From contig NZ_LT968776.1 of NCBI RefSeq assembly GCF_900240975.1, forward strand, positions 868,001-932,000: DNA of 64,000 bases, written 5' to 3'. How positions within the stretch are numbered: position 1 is the first letter of the stretch; every line of letters starts with the position of its first letter. Both the position numbers and the translations under genes were made by a program. The notes beneath the pieces are model-generated. The model worked only from the letters and a program-made list of their open reading frames with translations, was not told the DNA's origin and did not search any database. This DNA comes from Mycobacterium sp. 4858 (GTDB taxonomy: Bacteria; Actinomycetota; Actinomycetes; Mycobacteriales; Mycobacteriaceae). Shown here piece after piece: positions 54,111 through 63,116 of this stretch.

Positions 54111-56849
54111 CTAGGTCAAGGCATTGTCGAGCTGGCTTCGGGAGGTGATACCGAGCTTGGCGAAGACCTTGCGCAGGTGGTACTGGACCGTTTTGGCGCT
54201 GATAAACAGCCGGGCTCCGATCTCGGGGTTAGACAGCCCTTCGCGGGCCAGACGGGCTATCTGGGTCTCTTGGGCGGTCAGTTCAACGGTGCTCGTGATG
54301 GCTGTGCGCTTGCGGGCGGTTGCACCGATGGCATCCAGTTCGCGCCGCGCCCGCTCCGCGAACCCCGCCATACCCATGGTCTCCAGCATGTGGTGAGCGG
54401 TGTGCAGCTGCTCGCGCGCGTCGACGCGTCGGCGTTCCCGGGCGAGCCATTCGCCGTAGATCAGGTGCGCTCGGGCGAGCTCGGTGCGGACACGGCTTTT
54501 CCCGAAGTGCGTGATCGCCGCCCGGTAGAGGCGCTCGGCGTTCTCCCCCTCCGCCATCAGTGCGCGCGAGCGCTTTTCCACCCCGAGCGCCCAGTCGGTG
54601 CCACTGGCGGCGGTCATCTCGGCCAGCCAACGAATAGCGACGGTCGCGGTCTCGGTCATCCCGCCACGTACGGCCGCCTCCACGAGCTCCGCCGCGGCCC
54701 AGTTCGCAATGCCCGGGTATCGCACATCGGGGTACTCCTGATGGTAGAGAGCCAGCTGGGCAGCGGCCATCGCCTCCGGGTAATCGCCAAAGCCGTTGTG
54801 CAACACGGCCCTTGTCCACTCGGCGCAGGCCACCCCGATGCCTTCGCCTCGCTTGGACACCTCCGTGTTGGTGGCCTCGATCAGGGCGGACGCCTGCGCT
54901 TTCCTGCCGCGCATCGCCGCGAGGCGCATCGCGGTGTAGGGCGCGAGATTGCTCCCCGTCGCCTCCGTGACCGTGGATTGCTCGTCGATCAACGTGCTCG
55001 CGGCGGTCAGGTCACCGACCCACAACAGCATCATGGCCCTCGTGCTCAGGGCGAGCGGCAGCTCGTTCAGGGCGCCGACCTTGCGCGCGAGCTGGAGGTA
55101 GCGGACCGATAGTGCGTCCCAGCGCGCGTCATCCCACAGGTGCAGGGCCGCTAGGTTGATGAGCCACATCCAGCGCAGTTCCTCGTCCGCCGACATGCCG
55201 GCGCCGAACGCCGTCAGCGCGTCCCGCAGGCCGGGCACCGCTGCGGCGTACCCCTCGACGAAGTTGACCGCCAGGCCGTCGAGAAGGACGTCGGGCGCGC
55301 GGTGGCCCCGCGGTGGTTGCGGGGCCGCGGCTGCGGCTCGAGCCACTTCGAGAACCCCGCCGCCGCGGCTGGCCAGGCGGCCAGCGAACGCCGCGGCGTT
55401 GATGGCGTCGAGGTAGGTCTCCCGGGCGAGACCGGCCTCGATCGGCTCGAATCGCCTCGCGGCCATCAGCAGCAGGCGTGGAGCGTCGCCGCCCCGGCTC
55501 GTGGCGAACGCGACTTGAGCCCGCAGAAGGTCGACGCGCGCCCGTTGCAGATCGTCGAGCGGCCCAGCTTTCGCCATCGCCAGCAGGGCCGCCGCCGCAT
55601 CGAAGGCGCCCGCCTGCACCTTGGTGTGTGCCGCGGCGAGCGCCCGCCCGGCCCGCAGCCCCGGATCGAGCGTCAACCGCGCGGCGCGTTCGAGGAACGC
55701 CGCCGCCGCGGCAAGCCCACCCCGCGCCCGTACCTGGTCGGCGCAGTGCTCCAGCTCCTCGGCTATCTCCTCGTCCGGGCCGGGAGCGGCCTCGGCGAGG
55801 TGCCAGATCCGGCGGTCGCGATCGAGTGTCGGATCGGTAACTGCCGCGAGTGCGCCGTGGACCACTCGGCGCTCGGCCGGCGACGCCGACCAGTAGGTCG
55901 CTGAGCGAGCCAAGGGGTGCCGGAACCGCACCTGGGTGCCGATCTCGGCCAGACCCGCGTCGGCGGCCTCGGCCGCGGCCGAGGCCGCGACGCCAAGCCG
56001 CTCCGCGGCACTCCAGACCAGTGCCGGGTCGCCGGTGGGATCGGCCGCTGCGAGCAGAAGCAGGAGTTGGGCCTCGGCGGGCAATGCGGCGTGGCGACGG
56101 CGAAAGCTCTCCTCGACGGCACCGGCAAGGGGCGCCGCTGCCGGCAGCCCGAAACCTCCGGCCAGTTCTGCCGAGGTCATGCGGCGAGGCAGCTCCATCA
56201 AGGCCAGCGGGTTGCCGCGCGTCTCAGCGACGATTTGATCGCGCACCCGCCCGTCCAACGACCCCGGCAGTGCCGAGTCCAGGAGCGCACGCGCGTCTCC
56301 TTTCGGCAGACGGCTGACGACCAGCTCCGGCAGGCCGGCCAATTCCACCCCGGGCACTCGGGTCGCGAAGACAACGCCAACCGCTTCCGCGCCGAGGCGG
56401 CGGGCGACGAACGCAAAGATCTGCGACGAGGCGCGGTCCAGCCACTGCTGATCGTCGATCAGGCACAGCAGCGGCTGTTCCTCGGCCACGTCCGACAGCA
56501 AGCTCAGGACGGATAGGCCGAGAAGGAACTGGTCCGGCGCCGACCCGGTGCTCACGCCGAATGCGGTCTCCAGGGCTTCTCGCTGCGGCGCTGGTAGGCG
56601 CGCCAGTCGATCGAGCATGGGCGCGCAGAGCTGGTGCAACCCGGCGAACGCCAGCTCCATCTCCGACTGAATCCCGGCGGCGTGCACAACCTTGCAGCCC
56701 GACGCCTGCCCGGCCAGGTACTCCAAGAGCGCCGTTTTGCCGACACCCGCCTCACCATGCACCACCAGGGCCCGGCTCTCACCGTCGCACACCGCGGCCA
56801 CCAGTCGACCGAGAGCACCACACTCGGCGTGGCGACCTATCAGCCTCAA
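54111..56849 (-). CDS. Large ATPase-LuxR regulator (LAL family), copy 1
   Basis: About 912 residues. The N-terminal AAA/STAND ATPase has Walker A VHGEAGVGKTALLEYLAG and Walker B PLLCLIDDQQWLDRAS. A long helical TPR-like sensor follows, and a C-terminal LuxR helix-turn-helix (LTAQETQIARLAREGLSNPE, LFISAKTVQYHLRKVFAKLG). The TTG at 56849 behind AGGG was chosen because it aligns with the GTG start of the paralog; an ATG at 56909 gives 20 extra residues without homology. A tandem duplicate of the next gene (27 bp or more apart). Confidence 0.9.
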   Translation of the reverse strand: MRLIGRHAECGALGRLVAAVCDGESRALVVHGEAGVGKTALLEYLAGQASGCKVVHAAGIQSEMELAFAGLHQLCAPMLDRLARLPAPQREALETAFGVSTGSAPDQFLLGLSVLSLLSDVAEEQPLLCLIDDQQWLDRASSQIFAFVARRLGAEAVGVVFATRVPGVELAGLPELVVSRLPKGDARALLDSALPGSLDGRVRDQIVAETRGNPLALMELPRRMTSAELAGGFGLPAAAPLAGAVEESFRRRHAALPAEAQLLLLLAAADPTGDPALVWSAAERLGVAASAAAEAADAGLAEIGTQVRFRHPLARSATYWSASPAERRVVHGALAAVTDPTLDRDRRIWHLAEAAPGPDEEIAEELEHCADQVRARGGLAAAAAFLERAARLTLDPGLRAGRALAAAHTKVQAGAFDAAAALLAMAKAGPLDDLQRARVDLLRAQVAFATSRGGDAPRLLLMAARRFEPIEAGLARETYLDAINAAAFAGRLASRGGGVLEVARAAAAAPQPPRGHRAPDVLLDGLAVNFVEGYAAAVPGLRDALTAFGAGMSADEELRWMWLINLAALHLWDDARWDALSVRYLQLARKVGALNELPLALSTRAMMLLWVGDLTAASTLIDEQSTVTEATGSNLAPYTAMRLAAMRGRKAQASALIEATNTEVSKRGEGIGVACAEWTRAVLHNGFGDYPEAMAAAQLALYHQEYPDVRYPGIANWAAAELVEAAVRGGMTETATVAIRWLAEMTAASGTDWALGVEKRSRALMAEGENAERLYRAAITHFGKSRVRTELARAHLIYGEWLARERRRVDAREQLHTAHHMLETMGMAGFAERARRELDAIGATARKRTAITSTVELTAQETQIARLAREGLSNPEIGARLFISAKTVQYHLRKVFAKLGITSRSQLDNALT

Positions 56850-56936
56850 CTCCGTGCCCTCGCACCGCGACACAGAACCGACGCTATCCGAGCCTCCAGC
56901 CCACCGCATACAGCGCGGTTACCCGTCGACGGCGAA

Positions 56937-59648
56937 TCAAAGGAAGCGATCGAGCTGGCTGCGTGAATTGATGTCCAGCTTCGTAAACACTTGCCGCAGG
57001 TGGTGTTGAACGGTCCGAGCGCTGATGAATAGCCGCGCGCCGATCTCGGGGTTCGACAGCCCGTCGCGGGCCAACCGCGCGATCTGGGCTTCCTGCGCTG
57101 TCAGCTGTTCTCCATCGGCGGAAGCTGTCGTGCGTTTGCGCGCGGTCTCCCCCGTGGCCTGCAGCTCGCGGCCGGCCCGCTCGGCGAAGGCCTCCATTCC
57201 CATGGCGTCGAGCATGCCGTGCGCGATTCGCAGCTGCGCCCGAGCATCGGTGCGACGGCGCTCGCGACGCAACCATTCGCCGTACAGCAGATGAGCGCGG
57301 GCAAGTTCCGCACGAATGCGGGTGCGCCCGAGCCGCGCGATCGCGTCGAGGTACTGGCGCTCGGCCTCGGCACCATCGGAAAGCAGCGCGCGCGAACGTG
57401 CTTGGACACCCAGCGCCCAATCGGTTCCGCAGGCATCCGTCATCTCCCTAAGGCGAGCAAGGGCGTCGGTCGCGATGTCGGCCCTGCCGCAGCGCATCGC
57501 TGCCTCGACGAGCTCGACCAGGCACCACGGCGATGTGCCCAGGTCCGCTGGATGTTTGACCGCGCATTGCGCTGCGGCCATCGCCACCTTGTAGTTTCCA
57601 ATTCCATTGTTGAGCACCGCTTCCGCGCGCTCGCCTACGGCTAACCCGATACCTTCACCGCGGCGTGTAACGTCTTTCGTCGTCGATTCGACGAGCGCAG
57701 ACACCTCGGCCTGGTCGCCGCGAAATGCGGCCTGCAGCAGGGCGCCGTAAGGCGCGAGCCCGGCGCCGGTCGCCTCGGTCACCACCCGCACTTCCTGCAC
57801 AAGCGCCTCCGCGGCCGTCAGTTCCCCGGCGAATTGAAGCAATATCGCTCGCATGCTCAAAGCGAGCGGCAGTTCCGTCAACACGCCGGTGGTGCGGGCG
57901 ACCTCGACGTGCCTCTCCGAGAGCAGCTCCCAGCTCTTGTCATCCCAGAGGTCCAGCGCGGCGATGCTCGCCAGCCAAAAAATGCGCAGCGCCTCGCCCG
58001 ACGACGCGAGGGCGGCACTGACCGCGCGGCGCAAGATCGGCACCGCCACCGCGTACCGGTCGGTGAAGCGTGCGACGTAGCCGTCGAGCAGCAAGTCGGA
58101 CGGTCGCGGCATCGGCGGCCGCGGCGATGCCGCGGCGGCGCGGGCCACGTCCACGACCCCGCAATCGGCCGCCAATCGACCGGAGAACATCGCCGCCGAC
58201 GTTGCTTCCAGATACGTTGCGCGCGAAAGCGCTAAGTTGATTCGTTCGAGCTGTTTGGCGGCCTTCAGCAGCAGCGGCGGCGCATCACTGCCGCGGTTGG
58301 TGACGAAGGCCAACTGAGCGCGGACCAGGTCGACGCGTGCACGCTGGAAGTCGTTCAAGGGCCCGGCCTCGGCCCGAGCAATCAAGTCCAGCGCAGCGTC
58401 GAATGCCCCCGCTTCGACCTTGGCCGCCGCGGCGTCGAGCGCCCGCTGTGCTCGCTGGGCCGGGTCGACGGTTAAAGCCGTGGCGCGCTCAAGAAAGGCC
58501 GCCGCGGCGGCCACGCCACCACGCGCGCGCGCCCGATCGGCGGAACGAAGCAGCTCGGCCGCTACGTGCTCGTCCGGCTTGGCCGTGGCGTGGGCCAGAT
58601 GCCAGGCGCATCGGTCTGGATCCGACCCCGGATCCGTGACACCGGCGAGGGCCCGGTGGACCCGTTGTCGTCGCAACAGCGACGCCGAGTGGTAAGCCGC
58701 CGAACGGGCTAGCGGGTGCCGGAACCACAGCCGCGCGCCGAGCTCCACCAGGCCGGCATCGACCGCGGGCGTCGCGGCGTCGGTGCCGATCCCCAGCTGT
58801 GCCGCGGCCGGCCAAATCAACGCCGGATCACCGGTCGGCTCCGCGGCCACAACAAGCAACAGCTCGCGGGTCGAATCTGGCATGGCACTGATGCGCCGAC
58901 GAAAGCTTTCCTCGACGGTTCCGGAAAGCCTTGCGGCCGTGGGCAGTCCGAATCCGCCCGCCAGTTCCTGGTTACTCAGTCCGCGCGGCAGCTCCACCAA
59001 TGCCAGTGGATTGCCGTGCGTCTCGGCGACGATCTGCTCGCGCACCTTCGCATCCAACGGCCCGGTCAGCACCGTGTCCAAAAGCGCACGGGCCTCAGGA
59101 TCCGCCAGACCACCCACCGCGAGGTGTGGCAACCCGGCGAGATCACGGCTCGGAACTCGCGTGGCAAAGACCAATCCGACGGATTCCGCGAGCAGACGCC
59201 GAGCCACGAACGAAAGCACCTGAGCGGACGCACGGTCAAGCCACTGCTCGTCATCGACCAGGCAGACCAACGGCCGCTCGTCCGCCGCCTCGGAGAGCAT
59301 GCTCAAAAATGCCAATCCGACCAGAAACCGGTCCGGTGGCGGTCCGGCGATAATGCCGAACGCCGTCTGCAGCGCCTCACGCTGCAGCCTGGGAAGGCGC
59401 TCGAGGTGGTCGAGCAGCGGCCCGCACAGTTGATGCAGCGCAGCGAAGGCTAGTTCCATCTCGGACTGGACACCGGCCGCACGTATCACACTGCAGCGTG
59501 AAGCCTTCGCCTCCAAGTAGTCCAGTAGCGCGGACTTCCCAACGCCTGCTTCGCCGTAGATCAGCAGCGCGCGGCTCTCCCCGGCGGATATCGCCTGGAC
59601 AAGCTGGTCGAGAACCGCCGTTTCGGCTTGCCGGCCGATAAGCTCCAC
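56937..59648 (-). CDS. Large ATPase-LuxR regulator (LAL family), copy 2
   Basis: 903 residues, colinear with its neighbour: ELIGRQAETAVLDQLVQAIS at the start, Walker A YGEAGVGKSALLDYLEAK, Walker B PLVCLVDDEQWLDRASAQVL, and a C-terminal HTH (LTAQEAQIARLARDGLSNPE, LFISARTVQHHLRQVFTKLD). Such regulators activate catabolic or secondary-metabolic operons when an inducer binds. GTG start at 59648. It lies 47 bp after the cupin gene, so it may be the promoter-distal part of a nitroreductase-cupin-regulator unit. Confidence 0.92.
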   Translation of the reverse strand: MELIGRQAETAVLDQLVQAISAGESRALLIYGEAGVGKSALLDYLEAKASRCSVIRAAGVQSEMELAFAALHQLCGPLLDHLERLPRLQREALQTAFGIIAGPPPDRFLVGLAFLSMLSEAADERPLVCLVDDEQWLDRASAQVLSFVARRLLAESVGLVFATRVPSRDLAGLPHLAVGGLADPEARALLDTVLTGPLDAKVREQIVAETHGNPLALVELPRGLSNQELAGGFGLPTAARLSGTVEESFRRRISAMPDSTRELLLVVAAEPTGDPALIWPAAAQLGIGTDAATPAVDAGLVELGARLWFRHPLARSAAYHSASLLRRQRVHRALAGVTDPGSDPDRCAWHLAHATAKPDEHVAAELLRSADRARARGGVAAAAAFLERATALTVDPAQRAQRALDAAAAKVEAGAFDAALDLIARAEAGPLNDFQRARVDLVRAQLAFVTNRGSDAPPLLLKAAKQLERINLALSRATYLEATSAAMFSGRLAADCGVVDVARAAAASPRPPMPRPSDLLLDGYVARFTDRYAVAVPILRRAVSAALASSGEALRIFWLASIAALDLWDDKSWELLSERHVEVARTTGVLTELPLALSMRAILLQFAGELTAAEALVQEVRVVTEATGAGLAPYGALLQAAFRGDQAEVSALVESTTKDVTRRGEGIGLAVGERAEAVLNNGIGNYKVAMAAAQCAVKHPADLGTSPWCLVELVEAAMRCGRADIATDALARLREMTDACGTDWALGVQARSRALLSDGAEAERQYLDAIARLGRTRIRAELARAHLLYGEWLRRERRRTDARAQLRIAHGMLDAMGMEAFAERAGRELQATGETARKRTTASADGEQLTAQEAQIARLARDGLSNPEIGARLFISARTVQHHLRQVFTKLDINSRSQLDRFL

Positions 59649-59695
59649 GACTCCGCTTACCCCGCGACCTCAATCGGGATAGGCACGACCCGACG

Positions 59696-60337
59696 CTATA
59701 CCACTGCATCGCTGGCCGGTAAACCGTATCCGGTGCGAAGACTCCGCCTTCCTACGGTAGTGGAAGCGGTTTCCCGAACCGGCCTGGTGACCCACCTCCC
59801 GGACCTGTTATACCGATTTCCACTTGCGCAGCCACGCCCCTTGTTTCGCGCCCCGTCACCCCGAGAACGTGGGCACGGTGATGCCGCAGCGTTTTCGTCC
59901 GGCGTCGCCAACCGGTAGCCGTAACGCCCCGCAACCTCGACGAAGCGCGCCACCTCCCGGGTGGTCGGTGGCGCGGAGCCCACGGGCCGCCCGACCTCAC
60001 GAAAAAACCGGCCCATGCGCGCTGTCGTGATGATCAAGTCGACGGCGGGTTCGCGCGAGACGTTGCGGTGCGCGTGCGGGACGTCGCCCGGCACCCGAAC
60101 GTACTCTCCGGCCTGAGCATCGCGCCATTGAAGGCCGCCGCCGACCTCGACAAGTACCTGGTGGCTGCCCGCCAGGATGTAGAAATCCTCGAAGTCGTTG
60201 TGACTGTGGAGCGGGACCACCACCCCGGGCGGGATGACCGCGCGCATGACGCACAACTGATCTTCGTCCGGTGGGGTCATGAATTCCACGACGGGTCCGA
60301 AGACTTCCAACGCGTCCGGACTGTTAGCTGATGTCAA
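59696..60337 (-). CDS. Cupin-domain protein
   Basis: About 213 residues from a TTG at 60337 behind GAGAGGA. The cupin barrel is clear: PPGVVVPLHSHNDFEDFYIL (metal-binding His-x-His and Glu) and VRVPGDVPHAHRN (second motif). The last 60 residues (SPCPRSRGDGARNKGRGC...) look unlike a cupin tail and are Arg/Gly/Ser-rich, so a late frameshift may have lengthened the protein. Located 43 bp after the nitroreductase gene. May be an isomerase, dioxygenase or sensor of the pathway. Confidence 0.8.
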   Translation of the reverse strand: MTSANSPDALEVFGPVVEFMTPPDEDQLCVMRAVIPPGVVVPLHSHNDFEDFYILAGSHQVLVEVGGGLQWRDAQAGEYVRVPGDVPHAHRNVSREPAVDLIITTARMGRFFREVGRPVGSAPPTTREVARFVEVAGRYGYRLATPDENAAASPCPRSRGDGARNKGRGCASGNRYNRSGRWVTRPVRETASTTVGRRSLRTGYGLPASDAVV

Positions 60338-60380
60338 GCTGTCCTCTCGCTCCCGGCGGCGGAATGGTTCCGCCGCACCA

Positions 60381-61085
60381 CTATCCGACCGCGGCCAATC
60401 CGGTCCGCGGGACCTCTTGAGGCGACCACAGCGGTTGCGGCACCTCGACACCGAATGGCGCGTCCCATCGGTTCCGGGACGAAACCTCGTGCACGGGGCG
60501 GCGATTGGCTGCCACACCCCACTTTCCCCGCGGGTAGCCGAGCGTCAGCATGGCCGACATCTTCCAGCCTTCCTCGACGGGCACGCCCAGCAACTCGTTG
60601 ACCTTGTCCCGGAAGTTGTTGAGCACCATCGTCATGACGCCGCCGACGCCCTCGGCACGGGCGGCCAGCAACACACTCCAGATCGCCGGGTAGATGTTGG
60701 CGCCGCCCAGGTCGTCGATGGCGAAGACGAAAAGCAACAGGGGAACCTCTTCGAAATGGTCGGCCAGGTAATCCCCCGAGCCCTTGATTCGGCGCATCGT
60801 CTCGGCGTGCGCGGCCGGGTCAGCGCCGGGCCCCGGCACTACCATCGGTCCCTGCCCCGTGCGGAAGTTCTCGTATTCGAGGGCGCGGGCCTGGCGGAAC
60901 AGCTGGGCGAACTCGCGAATCAGGTCCGGATCGTCAACGGCCACAAAGTGCCAGCGTTGCGTGTTGCCGCCGTTGGGCGCGCGAACGGCCGCGTCGAGGA
61001 TGCGCGCCTGCACGTCCAGCGGAACCGGGTCCGGCCGCAACCGCCGCATCATCCTGGTGGTGTACAGCGCCTCGTGGATCTCCAT
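60381..61085 (-). CDS. Nitroreductase-family oxidoreductase, paralog
   Basis: A 234-residue FMN enzyme close to the one at 41425-42135 (MEIHEALYTTRMMRRLRPDP, AVRAPNGGNTQRWHFVAVDD, VHEVSSRNRWDAPFGVEVPQ). The ATG at 61085 follows AAAGGAG. Same strand and 17 bp after the first HD-domain gene, with which it forms a unit; cupin follows at 43 bp. Confidence 0.92.
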   Translation of the reverse strand: MEIHEALYTTRMMRRLRPDPVPLDVQARILDAAVRAPNGGNTQRWHFVAVDDPDLIREFAQLFRQARALEYENFRTGQGPMVVPGPGADPAAHAETMRRIKGSGDYLADHFEEVPLLLFVFAIDDLGGANIYPAIWSVLLAARAEGVGGVMTMVLNNFRDKVNELLGVPVEEGWKMSAMLTLGYPRGKWGVAANRRPVHEVSSRNRWDAPFGVEVPQPLWSPQEVPRTGLAAVG

Positions 61086-61102
61086 TTGTCTGCTCCTTTC
61101 GG

Positions 61103-61753
61103 CTATTCGGGCCAGCTGCTGCCGAGAATGAAGTCGACCATGTTCCCCCGCTTGAACGTGGGATCGAAGTGCGCCAGCACGTCGTCGTTCATCGTGCCGA
61201 AGGTGGTGTCCGGACGATGCTTCATCCCGTCGTTGAAAGCCGCAAGGATGCGGTTCTTGAAGTCGGGACGTGGGTGGGCGGCGATCACCGCGTCGACGGC
61301 GTCCGGGGCCAGGTCGTCGCGGCCCACGCCGACCACGTCGGTCTTGACACCGGCTGCAAGCAAGGCGGTTTCGGGGCAAAGACGTGCGGGAACTTCGGGC
61401 GTCGAGTGCAGGGCGATGCCGAGCCACACCTTGTCGGCGTCGGACTTTTCCACGCCGCGCTCGAGCAGGAAATCGCGCGCAGCGTCGGCGCCGTCCATCT
61501 CGAAGCGCTGGCTCGAGGAGCCGTAGCGCGCCGTGAGGCCGAGGTCGTGGAACATCGCACCCACGTACAGCAGTTCCGGGTCCGGAACCAGGCCGAGGCG
61601 GCGCCCATGCAGCGCGCCGAACAGGAACACGCGCCGGGAATGGTGGAAGAGCACGTCGTCTTCGGCGCCGCGAATGAAGTCGGTTGCGTCCCGGACGACT
61701 GCCGTGTCGGGGATGACGATGCCGGCAATGGTTTCGATGGACTGGATTGCCAT
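61103..61753 (-). CDS. HD-domain metal-dependent hydrolase-like protein, copy 1
   Basis: A 216-residue HD-superfamily protein: VRDATDFIRGAEDDVLFHHS, RRVFLFGALHGRRLGLVPDP, YVGAMFHDLGLT (HD dyad), WLGIALHSTPEVPARLCPET, ILAAFNDGMKHRPDTTFGTM. Such stand-alone HD proteins resemble cyanamide-hydratase-like or phosphohydrolase families; substrate unknown. The ATG at 61753 follows GGAGGAG. A conserved motif lies 73-93 bp upstream. It is equal in length to the other intact copy (216 residues). Confidence 0.9.
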   Translation of the reverse strand: MAIQSIETIAGIVIPDTAVVRDATDFIRGAEDDVLFHHSRRVFLFGALHGRRLGLVPDPELLYVGAMFHDLGLTARYGSSSQRFEMDGADAARDFLLERGVEKSDADKVWLGIALHSTPEVPARLCPETALLAAGVKTDVVGVGRDDLAPDAVDAVIAAHPRPDFKNRILAAFNDGMKHRPDTTFGTMNDDVLAHFDPTFKRGNMVDFILGSSWPE

Positions 61754-61825
61754 GATCGCTCCTCCTTCGCTGGCTGCCTCCATCTTGCGACGCGGCACAA
61801 ACATTCACCGGTGCCGTTCCGGCCG

Positions 61826-61846
61826 TCTTTCCCACAGAATCTGACA
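61826..61846. promoter_or_regulatory. Conserved CCACAGAATCTGACA motif, copy 2
   Basis: TCTTTCCCACAGAATCTGAC lies 73-93 bp upstream of HD gene 1, just after the collapsed hydrolase gene. Same motif as at 52023, 63025 and 63089. Confidence 0.6.
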
Positions 61847-61870
61847 TCGGCGGCGTATTCAGGCGGCCGG

Positions 61871-62105
61871 TCAAGCGGCGAGGATTGCCTTAGCCACCTC
61901 GTCGGGGCGGGTGAGCAATCCGTTGTGCGTCCCGGCAACCACGATGGGCCGGACCCCGCCTGATAACCCCAGGGGTTATCACCGTCAGTCATTCCGGGCA
62001 GCATCAACGTGATCACCCGGTGACCGCCGCGCGAAGCCGCTCGACGACCGGCCGCCACGACCAGGCTCCGTGCCAGGCACCGGGAATCAGCACGTAAGTC
62101 GACAT
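61871..62105 (-). pseudogene. Collapsed alpha/beta hydrolase gene
   Basis: Minus-strand start ATG at 62105: STYVLIPGAWHGAWSWRPVV, the family's oxyanion region. It shifts frame to GHRVITLMLPGMTDGD. Then, after a large deletion, the C-terminal VVAGTHNGLLTRPDEVAKAI appears before the stop at 61871. About 235 bp remain of an expected 690 or so. It lies between the two intact HD genes. Confidence 0.75.
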
Positions 62106-62295
62106 GTGTTCTCAACGCGTCCTTAGGCGCCGTGATCGTGTCGGGTGGCGCTCACGCTCGTGGCCAGATCGCAGGCGTCGTTCTCGCTTCGTTGCATGGT
62201 GTCCTTATCTCGTTGATTACAACCGCTTTCGCGGATCCGCAGCATCGTCGACGGGCGGAACAGTTCGCGACATCACCCACCGAGCCGGGCGGCGC
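62106..62295. other. Intergenic stretch without recognisable features
   Basis: No gene, motif or hairpin I can support between the collapsed hydrolase and the end of HD gene 2. Confidence 0.4.
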
Positions 62296-62946
62296 CTATT
62301 CGGGCCATGAGTTGTCGAGGATGATCTCCACGAAGTTGTCACGCCGGAACGCCGGGTCGAAGTGTTGCAGCACATCCGCATTCACCGTGCCGAACGTGGT
62401 GTGCGGGCGGTGCTTCATGCCGTCGTTGAAGGCGGCCAGGATGCGCCGCTTGAAGTCCGGCCGCCGATGGGCGGCCGTCACGGCGGCGATTGCATCGGGA
62501 GACAGGTCCTCGCGGCCGATGCCCAGCACGTCGGTTTCGACACCCGCTGTGACCAAGGCGATTTCGGGTTCGAGGAATTCGGGGATGCCGGGCGTGGTGT
62601 GCAGCGCGATGCCCAGCCACACCTTGGCGGCGTCGGCCTGGTCGACCCCGCGTTCCAACAGGAAATCACGCGCCGCGTTGGCGCTGTCCACCTCGAAGCG
62701 CAGAGTGGAGGTGCGGTAGCGATCGGTGAGTCCCAAATCGTGAAACATCGCCCCGGCGTATAGCAATTCGAGGTCCGGCTGCAGTCCCCGGCGCCGGCCC
62801 TGCAGCACACCGAACAGGAATACCCGGCGGGAATGGTCGAAGAGCAGATCGTCTTCGGCGTCGCGTATGTAGTCGGTGACCTCGCGCACCAGCTTGGTGT
62901 CCGGGACGACGATGTCGGCGATGGCTTCGATCGGCTGGGTGACCAC
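62296..62946 (-). CDS. HD-domain metal-dependent hydrolase-like protein, copy 2
   Basis: A 216-residue paralog of copy 1 with EVTDYIRDAEDDLLFDHSRR, YAGAMFHDLGLTDRYR and ILAAFNDGMKHRPHTTFGTV. The GTG at 62946 is preceded by AGGAGG six bases away and gives exactly the same length as copy 1; the TTG at 62952 would leave no spacer. Divergent from GlxA 2, with two copies of the conserved motif between them. It is the closest intact relative of the pseudogene at 51505. Confidence 0.92.
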   Translation of the reverse strand: MVTQPIEAIADIVVPDTKLVREVTDYIRDAEDDLLFDHSRRVFLFGVLQGRRRGLQPDLELLYAGAMFHDLGLTDRYRTSTLRFEVDSANAARDFLLERGVDQADAAKVWLGIALHTTPGIPEFLEPEIALVTAGVETDVLGIGREDLSPDAIAAVTAAHRRPDFKRRILAAFNDGMKHRPHTTFGTVNADVLQHFDPAFRRDNFVEIILDNSWPE

Positions 62947-63024
62947 GATCAACCTCCTGAGTTGGGCGATACTGGCTGTTAGTCTCCGGGCGTCCGGCTG
63001 TGAGCACCTGGGGCTTTTGAGCCG

Positions 63025-63045
63025 TCTTCACCACAGAACGCGACG
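63025..63045. promoter_or_regulatory. Conserved motif, copy 3
   Basis: CTTCACCACAGAACGCGACG, 79-99 bp before the GTG of HD gene 2. Slightly more divergent than the others. Confidence 0.5.
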
Positions 63046-63088
63046 CGATCGTCAATCGCTAGCCGGTCACCGCGGGCCGGTGCGACAT

Positions 63089-63109
63089 CTTTCCCACAGA
63101 TTGCGACAA
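63089..63109. promoter_or_regulatory. Conserved motif, copy 4
   Basis: CTTTCCCACAGATTGCGACA, directly before the GTG start of GlxA 2 (63117), where binding would block initiation; suggests autoregulation. Confidence 0.6.
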
Positions 63110-63116
63110 TGGGACC

